From Calothrix anomala FACHB-343 (GTDB lineage: Bacteria > Cyanobacteriota > Cyanobacteriia > Cyanobacteriales > Nostocaceae): DNA of 48,286 nucleotides. Where the stretch lies: contig NZ_JACJQG010000074.1 in the NCBI RefSeq assembly GCF_014696435.1, forward strand, positions 1 to 48,286. Reading direction: 5' to 3'. Every line of letters begins with the position of its first letter. The stretch's first letter is position 1. Made by a program: the position numbers and the translations under genes. Below, piece after piece: positions 7,518 through 15,588 of the stretch. Below the pieces are notes generated by a model, which worked only from the letters and a program-made list of their open reading frames with translations, did no database searches and had not been told where the DNA came from.

Positions 7518-9221
7518 CTAGAAGTTATAACCAACACCTAGTATTAACCCAACACTAGTTTCATCAAAAAAGGCTGCATTCACAGAACCAGTGAGGGTAA
7601 AGCGATTGGCGATAGGAATATCCACACCACCAGTTGCCATAAACGCTATATCTGTATCGCCTGACGTATCAATAGCCACACCAGCACCCACAAAAGGCGC
7701 GATCGGGAAGCGGCGTTGTCCGGTGACTGTATCTGGTTGTTGTGCAAAATCTAAAGTTACGGGAACCAGAACTAAGGTGTTATCGCCAAACACAGCCGAT
7801 GGACGCACGGATATATTACGTGTCAAGCCGATTTTACTGATAACTGAGAAGTTACCCACACTCAGAGCATTAGCGCCAGTTAAACCAATGTTACCACCCA
7901 CACCGATATAGCTAGGGCCGCCAAGGGTAGTTCTACCAGGAGAGACTTCACCAGTAGTAGGAGTTCCGCCTGGATCGGTAGTACCTGTACCCGGTTGCTG
8001 TCCAGGTTGCTGTCCAGTCAAATTTGGGGGAATTAAGACTTGGTTAATCGCGTGGATGACACCATTACTAGCTTGGACATTCGCCTGAATTACTTGGGCA
8101 TCATTAACTGCAATTTGATTATTAGCTGTATCAACTTTAACATTGACAGATTGGTTTTCAATGGTATTGAGTTCCCCGGTGGAGAGTTGATTAGAAGTTA
8201 ATTGTCCAGAAACTACGTGATATCTCAACAGCTTAATTAATGTTTCGCGATTTTCTGGTAGTTGTAATTGCTGTAGAGTCCCGGCTGGTAACGCTGCAAA
8301 TGCTTGATCGGTAGGAGCAAAGACAGTATAAGGGCCTGGTTGTTGGAGGATATCTGTTAACCCTGCGGTTTTTAATAAAGAAGTTAAAGTGGTAAAGGAA
8401 CCGCTAGATGCAGCCAATCCCACAATATCTGTACTACCAGGTTGAGTAGGGGTAGAAGAAGCAGCAACAATATAACCCGCAGCTGGAAGATTGCTGGCAA
8501 TGGGTTGTAACTGTCCCTGTCTTACCAAAGCTTGATACAATATAGCTGCGGCTTCCGCTCTGGTTAAAGTCCGTTGGGGATTGAGTTGTCTAACTTCGGG
8601 ATAGTTAACTACTATATTGCTTTGTGTCGCAGCTGCAACAGCATTCACCGCATAATTGGGAGTGGCTGACGCATCTGTGTAGTAAGTGTTCAACACAGTA
8701 GCTGCATCGGTGCTACTAGTTAAAGCTAAACCACTACTTATAGCAACGATCGCCTGTACTTTAGGAATTTGTTCGTTAGGTAAAAATCTGTTTCCTGGAT
8801 AACCTGACATAAAGCCAGTTTCGTAGGCTTCCCGAATCGCATCCGCAGCCCAATAATTAGCGGGAACATCTGTAAATCCGCCTGCGGCTAATTGTCGTAC
8901 TGGGTTCTGGTTGAAAGCTTTTTGGATCATGGCGGCGAATTGGGCGCGAGTCACAGCCTGATCGGGTTTAAAGGTACCATCAGGAAACCCAGCTATGATG
9001 TTTCTTTGCGCTAAGGCGACAATAAAAGGACTCGCCCAGTAATTAGAACCAACGTCAGATAAGTTAGTTGTGGTTGCGCCTGGCGTAGTTGTATCTTGCG
9101 AGATTACAGTATTTTGCGCCAATCCCGGACGCGCGATCGCAATCGGACTTAAGCTAGCAAATAATACACTCAAAGCTAACAAACTGCTTTTGACAACTGA
9201 ACCCCGAAACCAAGTAAACAT
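7518..9221 (-). CDS. SLH-domain and fasciclin (FAS1) domain surface protein
   Basis: The start is the ATG at 9221, which has GGAGGAG ahead of it (a TTG at 9236 would swallow that site). Residues 1-36 form a signal peptide. Three S-layer homology units follow at about 50-230 (VGSNYWASPFIVALAQRNII, FTDVPANYWAADAIREA, and the LTRAEAAAILYQAL end of a degenerate third). A fasciclin/FAS1 domain is at about 260-395 (TLTSLLKTAGLTDIL, YTVFAPTDQAFAALP, LLRYHVVSGQL, GVIHAINQVLIPP). A Gly/Pro/Gln/Thr linker (about 400-430) is followed by about 135 residues rich in amphipathic beta strands ending in GVGYNF, whose terminal aromatic residue resembles outer-membrane beta-barrels. SLH domains bind peptidoglycan and FAS1 is adhesive. 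The product is most likely an outer-envelope anchoring or adhesion protein. Confidence 0.88.
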   Translation of the reverse strand: MFTWFRGSVVKSSLLALSVLFASLSPIAIARPGLAQNTVISQDTTTPGATTTNLSDVGSNYWASPFIVALAQRNIIAGFPDGTFKPDQAVTRAQFAAMIQKAFNQNPVRQLAAGGFTDVPANYWAADAIREAYETGFMSGYPGNRFLPNEQIPKVQAIVAISSGLALTSSTDAATVLNTYYTDASATPNYAVNAVAAATQSNIVVNYPEVRQLNPQRTLTRAEAAAILYQALVRQGQLQPIASNLPAAGYIVAASSTPTQPGSTDIVGLAASSGSFTTLTSLLKTAGLTDILQQPGPYTVFAPTDQAFAALPAGTLQQLQLPENRETLIKLLRYHVVSGQLTSNQLSTGELNTIENQSVNVKVDTANNQIAVNDAQVIQANVQASNGVIHAINQVLIPPNLTGQQPGQQPGTGTTDPGGTPTTGEVSPGRTTLGGPSYIGVGGNIGLTGANALSVGNFSVISKIGLTRNISVRPSAVFGDNTLVLVPVTLDFAQQPDTVTGQRRFPIAPFVGAGVAIDTSGDTDIAFMATGGVDIPIANRFTLTGSVNAAFFDETSVGLILGVGYNF

Positions 9222-10427
9222 GAAAGTCTCCTCCAAAAATTAATCGAGTTGGTTCTCAATGTTGAATGCAATTTAGGAAAGTGCTAACGATTTGGTTGAC
9301 ATCGAGAAGTCTAAAAATTTACCAATCTAGCCACCTTCCTGAAAATTCCTCACTCCTGTGTAAATTGTGAAATTTCGCCTTGGCGATCGCTACAGATAAA
9401 ATTTAGCTAAAAAAGCTACTCAAGATATCTGAGACTGGGCAACGGCCAAGAGAATTTTAGTATAAATTCATCACTTTATCAGTTTTATTAATGTGGTCTA
9501 GGAGAAAGTAGCGATTTATGGGCTGTCTTCCGCCTTTAGCCAGCCTAATTACATCTATTTTGAGTTGCATGAGCCTGTTATTAACATACAAGAAAGTAGC
9601 GGATTGCCATAGTTAATATTTTTAATCTGTTACATAAATCCAACAACTAGCTAAAGACTAAATATTTAGAATTTCTTTTATTTCTTTAGGTAGTTGACAA
9701 CAGCAGTCATTCTTTGAGCAAGCAAGCGAATGGACAAGCTTAGACTAGCAACGCGCGATCGCATTTCCTTAGTTCCAGGATAATTAATCTCTCAGACTGG
9801 GAGACAAAATTCCCAGCATTTACCTCCCCAACTTCTTGCAGCAGTTGGGGGAGTGAATGCTCGCAAATGATTTAGGACTGATGTAGATACTCAAATCTCA
9901 TATTTCTAGTTAATTCTTGTCCTGATTATTCTCTGTAGAAAAAATTTACGTAAAAAACCTATTCTTAGGTAATCACTATGAGATTAATTTGCCATCCTAC
10001 TAGAGATTGGTAAAATTTATTGCCAATATCCGAGCTAGGGTAGAATCTTCAGTCAGCTATATTACTTGAGAATATTGACAAGCAATAAATAAAGATGATC
10101 ATCACAGTAATTTAATGCTAGTTATTGTAACAATTTAATGTGATATTTGTATTGATAAACAGTAAACTTGTTCAATAATTTTACTAGCGATCAAGTAGCA
10201 TATTTAGCAATTAATTATTGTCGATCTACCCAATATCAGAACTTGCAAAACCAACAACAAAGTAACTTTTATTAACATGAAGACAACTTTTGAGTAATCA
10301 AAAGTTTATGAAGCTAGAATAAATTTTTGCCAATTCATCAAGAAGTGCTTGGACAAATCAAGATAAATAGATTAAAACTACATATCTCATCCTTATATAG
10401 CTGATATATCGGCTGACCAAAAACAAT
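9222..10427. other. 1.2-kb gene-free, AT-rich stretch
   Basis: I find no convincing reading frame, tRNA or known RNA motif here. Its left part is the 5' leader and promoter region of the minus-strand SLH gene. It holds one long imperfect hairpin (9815-9861) and a 9-bp perfect inverted repeat AACTTTTGA/TCAAAAGTT (10285-10306) about 120 bp before the oxygenase gene, which could be an operator. Confidence 0.5.
9815..9861. repeat. imperfect long hairpin AGCATTTACCTCCCCAACT
   Basis: The left arm (9815-9833) and the right arm (9843-9861) pair at about 17 of 19 positions around a 9-base loop. It has no T-run on either strand, so it is a dispersed repeat or RNA structure rather than an obvious terminator. 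Confidence 0.55.
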
Positions 10428-11318
10428 ATGAGTATCCTTTTGCAAAAGATACAAAATCGCTTAATTAGAAATTTTTATAATTTGCCATTCTTACAATATC
10501 AAGCTGAACTTGAATATCAGGAAGCCTTAGCTAAACATATTGTAAATTTACCTATCATTTCTCCTGATGAGATGAATCTCATCGAAACTATCAACAATGA
10601 AGGAGTAGCAATTACCTCCCTTGAAGCTTTGGGATTTGCATCAACTACAAGCATGTTTGAGTCAGCAAAAAGCTTGATGCATCAAATACCCAGCCCTAGC
10701 GAAGATAATAGCAATGAATTCGTAGTTCATGCTAACCCGCAGCAAATTATGGCATACCCAGAGATTTTTTTATGGGGATTAGAACAACGATTAATTAATT
10801 TAGTAGAAACCTATCTCGGCTTACCAGTAGCCTATCACGGGGCATACCTGCGGCGAGATATTGCTAATCAGGTAGAACAAAAATCTCGGCTATGGCATAT
10901 AGATAAAGAAGATAGAAAAGTCCTGAAAATTATTGTTTATTTGCAAGATATGTCTGAAGATAGGGGGCCATTTCAATATATTCCCCTCTCGTTGACATCA
11001 TCATTAAGCCAATCATTGAAATATCATCATGGTTACATCCAAGATGCAACCATGCAAAAAATTATCTCGCCAACTGAATATAAATCCTGTCTAGGTGCTG
11101 CGGGTACAGTGATTATTGCGGCTACTGGGAGTATTTTTCATCGGGGAAAAGTCCCTGTAGCTGGTGATAGATTTGCCCTCTTTTATGATTACACTTCGAG
11201 AATACAAACACAGTCATTCTATGGTAATTTATCCTTATCACATCAGGATTTATTGCTGTTATCCCAACATCTTTCACAACCACAAAGAGATTGCATATTT
11301 TGGCAGCACAAACTCTAA
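10428..11318 (+). CDS. PhyH-like Fe(II)/2-oxoglutarate oxygenase
   Basis: In this 296-residue protein the second half shows the facial-triad layout of phytanoyl-CoA dioxygenase-like enzymes. SRLWHIDKEDRKVLKIIVYL (about residues 160-180) gives the HxD pair and is followed by QDMSEDRGPFQYIP, typical of the family's core strand. SIFHRGKVPVAGDRFALFYDY supplies the distal His and the Arg that binds 2-oxoglutarate. The N-terminal half (about 1-110) is less familiar and may be a substrate-specific lid. There is no signal peptide, so it is cytosolic. Substrate cannot be predicted. It stands alone, with large non-coding gaps on both sides, so there is no pathway context. Confidence 0.8.
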   Translation: MSILLQKIQNRLIRNFYNLPFLQYQAELEYQEALAKHIVNLPIISPDEMNLIETINNEGVAITSLEALGFASTTSMFESAKSLMHQIPSPSEDNSNEFVVHANPQQIMAYPEIFLWGLEQRLINLVETYLGLPVAYHGAYLRRDIANQVEQKSRLWHIDKEDRKVLKIIVYLQDMSEDRGPFQYIPLSLTSSLSQSLKYHHGYIQDATMQKIISPTEYKSCLGAAGTVIIAATGSIFHRGKVPVAGDRFALFYDYTSRIQTQSFYGNLSLSHQDLLLLSQHLSQPQRDCIFWQHKL

Positions 11319-11366
11319 AATGGCTGATAAGTAGGGCGGTGCAATTAAACATAACTGGCGAGGGCT

Positions 11367-11390
11367 GTCATTTGTCATTTGTCATTTGTG
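11367..11390. repeat. (GTCATTT)3 heptamer array
   Basis: Three tandem copies of a 7-bp unit of the TCATTTG class, found again at 23033-23072 and in mixed form elsewhere. Confidence 0.7.
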
Positions 11391-11510
11391 AGCCACTGCG
11401 TTGGACGGGTTCCCCGGCTTGAAGCAAGTGGCGTCATTGGTAAGGGTTTCTAGCCTATTTACGTTTCGTAATATAGTTTGGTTTTTTTCCACCGACTTAC
11501 TTAACATCTC

Positions 11511-11577
11511 AATTGCATAACTACTAATCAGGGCTGTCAACAGTCAACAGTCAACAGTCAACAGTCCTCACAATGAT
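11511..11577. repeat. AATTGCATAACTACTAAT repeat unit with internal heptamers (copy 2)
   Basis: It matches copy 1 (6442-6507) closely: the same 18-base start, a (CAACAGT)n array in the middle, and the same CTCACAAT-type end. Unit length is nearly identical although individual array units differ, which favours dispersal of the whole block. Confidence 0.65.
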
Positions 11578-11783
11578 TTTAGATAATTGATATTACCTCT
11601 TCCAGGGTAGCTTTGTTCCCATCTCTGTCCAAGCGGAGAAAACCAGATAAACCACCAGCAACCCAGCACTCACAAGAAAAATTACAACGTCGTTATTCAT
11701 CACCAAACCTGTCTCTCTTTTCTAGCCCCTATCCTATACCAACAGATGGGTTAAGCGACGCGCAACCCAACGAAGTGACTAAA

Positions 11784-11890
11784 TGTTGGGTTTCGTTCCT
11801 CAACCCAACCTACATCGACTACATCGACTAAATGTTGGGTTACCCTACGGGAAGCCGCTCCGCGTCTACGTTCCTCAACCCAACCTACAT
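11784..11890. repeat. two copies of a 30-bp dispersed repeat, one interrupted
   Basis: Copy one (11784-11813) is intact and is the exact reverse complement of 4707-4736. Copy two starts at 11833 (TGTTGGGTT) and resumes at 11869 (CGTTCCTCAACCCAACCTAC). A 27-base GC-rich palindromic insert (11842-11868, containing CTACGGGAAGCCGCTCCGCG) splits it. A short ORF reading through here is made almost wholly of repeat sequence and is not a gene. The rest of 11319-12019 holds no gene. Confidence 0.75.
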
Positions 11891-12019
11891 CTAGCTAGTC
11901 CCTATCCTATACCAACAGTCCGCACATGTTATCGGTACATGTTAAGAAAAATACTTGGCTAAACATTTATCAAGTGCTACCGTCTACAGGTGATATTGGA
12001 TTTGAAGGGATTCTCCAAA

Positions 12020-14056
12020 ATGAAGTGTAGACGAAAACTAGCTTATGGAAGGAAATCATTAATTAGTTTCAGCTTGATATCGGCTGTGATGGTACCGAAT
12101 GCGGCGATATTCGCCACACCACCGCGAACGCCAGATAAAACTGTAAATTGCGAAATTTTGGTTGTCGGTGGGGGATTATCTGGTGCAGCTACAGCTTACG
12201 AGGGTTTGCTAGCTGGGAGGACTGTTTGTTTAACAGAAATTACCGATTGGCTGGGGGGACAAATTTCTTCACAGGGAACCTCTGCATTAGACGAACGCCC
12301 TACCCAACGGGCGCTTCAATTCTATTCTCGCGGTTATTTGGAATTACGCAACCGCATTGAGCGCAAGTATGGCGAACTGAATCCTGGGGATTGCTGGGTA
12401 AGCGATTCCTGTTTTCTGCCCCGCGATGCACATAATATTCTGTCGGAAATTCTCAAAGATGCGGAGAAAAGGGGTAAGGGTAAATTAAATTGGTTCCCCA
12501 ATACCGTAATTAAAGATTTAGAAATTAGCGCTGATGGCAAAATCATTAATAGTGCGATCGCTATTCAACATCAACCAGCTAAAGGTGCAGCACCCCTCAA
12601 TAGTTATACTTTATCCCAAACCATTGAAGATGCTTATACCTATGCAGATTCATCGCGCCTAACGAAAAGTATTATCCGGCTTGTACCGCAACAAAACCCT
12701 AAAACCGCTACAAAAAATTGGTATGTTGTCGATGCTAGCGAAACCGGGGAAATTATAGGTTTGGCTGATGTTCCCTATCGTTTAGGGATTGATGCACTTT
12801 CTTACCTAGAACCTTCAGCATCTAGTACAGAAAACGATCCCTATTGTCCCCAAGGTTTTACCTATACCTTTGCAATGGAGGCAACTAAAGATCCGCAACC
12901 CCAAACCATGCCTCCCTATTATCCGCAATATGCGCCATATTTCAGCTATGAATTGCAAAGATTGGCGAATTTTGACTTGGTTTTTACCTACCGTCGCATT
13001 TGGAGTCCCAAAAAAGGACAACCCACAAAGTTTGGTGGTGTGAATTTTACAGCTTCTCAGCCTGGGGATATCTCCATGCAAAACTGGACTTGGGGTAATG
13101 ATTACCGTCCGGGAACTGCGGCTGATAATTTAATTTATTCTCGCCAACAGTTGCAAAGTACAGGACAATTACAGCCTGGTGGCTGGATGGGGGGACTGAG
13201 AACCGAAGCATTACGCAAAGGTGAAGAAAAATCTCTTTCCTATTACTATTGGTTAGTGGCGGGAACCACAGATTCCCAATTAGGGGATGGGGTGAAGCAG
13301 CCACAACCCAATCACCGCTTATTATCAGGGTTAAATTCCCCAATGGGAACTGCATCTGGCTTGTCGAAATACCCTTATATGCGGGAAGGACGGCGGATTA
13401 TTGGACGCCCCAGTTGGGGACAGGCTTCGGGCTTTGGAATTTGGGAAATTGATATTTCTCGCCGTAACTACAACGATGAATATTACCGCAATACATTGCC
13501 CGCAGATATGTATCGGCAGTTAAGAGCAGCACTAGCAGGTTTAGAAGCTACTTCGGTAATTACGGGGCAAATTGACCCAGATAAAGCTTTAAGGCGGACT
13601 CGTTCAACTATTTTCCCTGATTCTGTAGGTATCGGTCACTACGCCATTGACTTCCACCCCTGTATGACAGAAACTCCACCGGAGAAACCTGGTAATACAG
13701 AACGTGCGGGGGAAAGAAGGGGCGCAGGTCAAGCTTATCCCTTCCAAATTGCCCTGAGAGCCATGATTCCCCAAAAAATTGACAATTTAATCGTCGGCGG
13801 TAAAAGTATAGCCACTAGCCACATTGCAGCAGCAGCTTATCGCGTCCATTCCTTTGAATGGTCTGCTGGTGCGGCTGCGGGAACTGTGGCGGCGTTTGCG
13901 TTAAAAAATGCGATCGCACCCTATGAATTAGTGGATGATTTACCCAAATATGAACCGCAATTAGAAGCACTCAAACGGCTATTAAAGGAAAATGGCAATC
14001 CTACTGCTTTTCCTGATACTTCCATTTTTAACCAAAAGTGGGAAGATTGGAAGTAA
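12020..14056 (+). CDS. exported FAD-dependent oxidoreductase
   Basis: The start at ATG 12020 (MKCRRKLAYGRKSLISFSLI) follows GAAGGG by about ten bases and opens a signal peptide ending near IFATPP; a GTG at 11990 is possible but not needed. The 678-residue protein has the Rossmann dinucleotide motif CEILVVGGGLSGAATAYEGL right after the signal, then TEITDWLGGQISSQG, typical of FAD-dependent oxidoreductases of the FAD_oxidored type. Near the C-terminus the family's second FAD-contact region appears (IDNLIVGGKSIATSHIAAAA, then HSFEWSAGAAAGTVAAFAL). Location is probably periplasmic, unusual for a flavoprotein because it must be exported folded or be loaded outside; the basic start without a clear RR-F motif does not settle Tat export. 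Substrate unknown. No operon partner. Confidence 0.85.
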   Translation: MKCRRKLAYGRKSLISFSLISAVMVPNAAIFATPPRTPDKTVNCEILVVGGGLSGAATAYEGLLAGRTVCLTEITDWLGGQISSQGTSALDERPTQRALQFYSRGYLELRNRIERKYGELNPGDCWVSDSCFLPRDAHNILSEILKDAEKRGKGKLNWFPNTVIKDLEISADGKIINSAIAIQHQPAKGAAPLNSYTLSQTIEDAYTYADSSRLTKSIIRLVPQQNPKTATKNWYVVDASETGEIIGLADVPYRLGIDALSYLEPSASSTENDPYCPQGFTYTFAMEATKDPQPQTMPPYYPQYAPYFSYELQRLANFDLVFTYRRIWSPKKGQPTKFGGVNFTASQPGDISMQNWTWGNDYRPGTAADNLIYSRQQLQSTGQLQPGGWMGGLRTEALRKGEEKSLSYYYWLVAGTTDSQLGDGVKQPQPNHRLLSGLNSPMGTASGLSKYPYMREGRRIIGRPSWGQASGFGIWEIDISRRNYNDEYYRNTLPADMYRQLRAALAGLEATSVITGQIDPDKALRRTRSTIFPDSVGIGHYAIDFHPCMTETPPEKPGNTERAGERRGAGQAYPFQIALRAMIPQKIDNLIVGGKSIATSHIAAAAYRVHSFEWSAGAAAGTVAAFALKNAIAPYELVDDLPKYEPQLEALKRLLKENGNPTAFPDTSIFNQKWEDWK

Positions 14057-14061
14057 GTTAT

Positions 14062-14145
14062 TGTTGACTGTTGACTGTTGACTGTTGACTGTTGACTGTT
14101 GACTGTTGACTGTTGACTGTTGATTGTTGACTGTTGACTGTTGAC
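14062..14145. repeat. (TGTTGAC)12 tandem heptamer array
   Basis: Twelve uninterrupted 7-bp units occur here, one of which (14118-14124) is TGTTGAT. It begins five bases after the stop codon of the FAD oxidoreductase and ends just before a bidirectional terminator hairpin. It is the longest heptamer array in the window. Confidence 0.95.
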
Positions 14146-14152
14146 TGGTAAG

Positions 14153-14208
14153 GGCGTCGGTTGTTATTGCATTTGATTGAAAAAAATGGGTTTTACCGAC
14201 GCCTTTTT
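14153..14208 (+). terminator. terminator between convergent genes
   Basis: GGCGTCGGT (14153-14161) pairs exactly with ACCGACGCC (14195-14203), with TTTTT after it, across a long loop that contains an A-run. It serves the plus-strand oxidoreductase. The 3' end of the converging minus-strand gene overlaps its last bases. Confidence 0.7.
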
Positions 14209-15403
14209 AATAACTGCCAGATGCTAACTTTTGCAACCATGTTTGCGCTTCTGCATATAATTTGAATCGGCTTTCATCAGCACGAAATTCTGGAGTATGC
14301 ACCATTCTTTTGCCATTTACCCATTTTGTCCCGTGGTATTTGTGGAGTAATTCATGAAATAAGACAAACTCGGTAACAAATTCAGGTATATTACTATTAT
14401 CTAAAGTTAAACTCATGACTACTCTATCTCTAGCTGGTTCATAATGTCCAAACTTACGGTAAGTATTAATTTGGCTCCATGCTAGACGAGGTTTAATGAG
14501 ATTAGCAGCAAAATATTCTTGATTTATTTTGTGGAATAAATTATCTAAATTATAAACATTTCCTTGGGGATTTTCGGAAATAACTTCCGCAATTAAATCT
14601 ATCATCAAGAGTACGCTGCTATATTCTTCGCTTCCAGCAAAGGCACGAATTAGTTGTGTATGTTCTGGAGTTTTTGCAAAAAGTGCAGATTTAACGACTG
14701 CTTGTAAAACTTCATCTGGCGCATTAATAAACCCTTCACTAATTATGAGATGGGCAAAAGTACGAGATTTTTTACCTTTATATAATCCGGCTAAATTGGT
14801 AAATTCAATTTTTAATTCTATTGAATCTTGTTGATGCTTTTTCAGCAGTTGTTCGGTGATTTGTCGCACTTTATAGGTACTGGCGATATGAAGTTGTAAA
14901 TTTTGCGGCTCGCTTAAAAACTTCATCCAAGAGTAAATTTGCCGAGATGTCCGATTTAAGTTAGCTGGTGTGGCTTGATGATGAGAACAGAATTGTTCAA
15001 TTGTGGTGACTGTTTTGATTAGATTTTGAGTTATTTTTTCTACTGCAATTGCAGCAGGGTTGGGGTTAGCAGCTAAATTGAAAATATTATTTAAAATAAT
15101 ATCTTGTTGAATTTTGATATTTTTAATACTGATATTTGCTACTTCTTTTGCAGGTAGATGATTAGTATTAATAGGTAAATTATCTAAATCAATACTTTTC
15201 AGAAAGTAATAAGCATCGCGAGAACGTTTTGGGAGATGATGAGGTGTTGTCTTCGCTTCAGCACATAACTTTTCAATAGTTGCGACTGAGGTGATAATTA
15301 ATTTTTTGAATTCAGTCACTTTTTGAGTAGATAAGCCATTTTGTAATTCATTTTTTACTGTTTGAGCAGTTTTAAGAATCCCGCGAATTTTGATATTTAT
15401 CAT
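14207..15403 (-). CDS. zinc metallopeptidase-like protein (SprT/M48-like HExxH)
   Basis: This 398-residue protein carries a gluzincin signature near residue 355: EFVLFHELLHKYHG, i.e. HELLH, followed by VHTPEFRADESRF, in which the third His and nearby acidic residues could complete the metal site. PRLAWSQINTYRKFGHYEPA just before it is the segment that in SprT/DUF45-type metal hydrolases precedes the motif. The first 200 residues are helical and show two similar segments: TSVATIEKLCAEAKTTP with RSRDAYYFLK, and TVTTIEQFCSHHQATP with TSRQIYSWMK. This suggests an internal duplication of about 120 residues. No signal peptide is seen, so it is presumably cytosolic. Substrate unknown. Confidence 0.8.
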   Translation of the reverse strand: MINIKIRGILKTAQTVKNELQNGLSTQKVTEFKKLIITSVATIEKLCAEAKTTPHHLPKRSRDAYYFLKSIDLDNLPINTNHLPAKEVANISIKNIKIQQDIILNNIFNLAANPNPAAIAVEKITQNLIKTVTTIEQFCSHHQATPANLNRTSRQIYSWMKFLSEPQNLQLHIASTYKVRQITEQLLKKHQQDSIELKIEFTNLAGLYKGKKSRTFAHLIISEGFINAPDEVLQAVVKSALFAKTPEHTQLIRAFAGSEEYSSVLLMIDLIAEVISENPQGNVYNLDNLFHKINQEYFAANLIKPRLAWSQINTYRKFGHYEPARDRVVMSLTLDNSNIPEFVTEFVLFHELLHKYHGTKWVNGKRMVHTPEFRADESRFKLYAEAQTWLQKLASGSY

Positions 15404-15533
15404 TTATAATTTGATATATATATTGCACTGTAATCTAAAACGTAACATTGAAACCCGCATAAGGGCGGGGTTTCTCCGCCCCTACCAAAATCTTAATTAC
15501 GTATTAGAAGGCGGATTGGTATTACTCTGTCTT

Positions 15534-15565
15534 AATTTTGAATTTTGAATTTTGAATTTTGAATT
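15534..15565. repeat. (AATTTTG)4 heptamer array
   Basis: Four tandem AATTTTG units plus a partial one. The same unit is present three times at 18581-18601. Just upstream (15467-15486) is a GGGCGGGGTTTCTCCGCCCC palindrome, similar to one at 24736-24758. Confidence 0.8.
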
Positions 15566-15588
15566 CCGCCCTGCGGTACTAGCCCCTG

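Noticed and set aside
11613-11831. 72-codon plus-strand ORF as a gene
   Set aside because: Its second half is made of dispersed repeat sequence, and it has no Shine-Dalgarno or recognisable protein feature.
14062-14145. CRISPR array
   Set aside because: The units are 7 bp and strictly tandem, without spacers; no cas gene is in the window.
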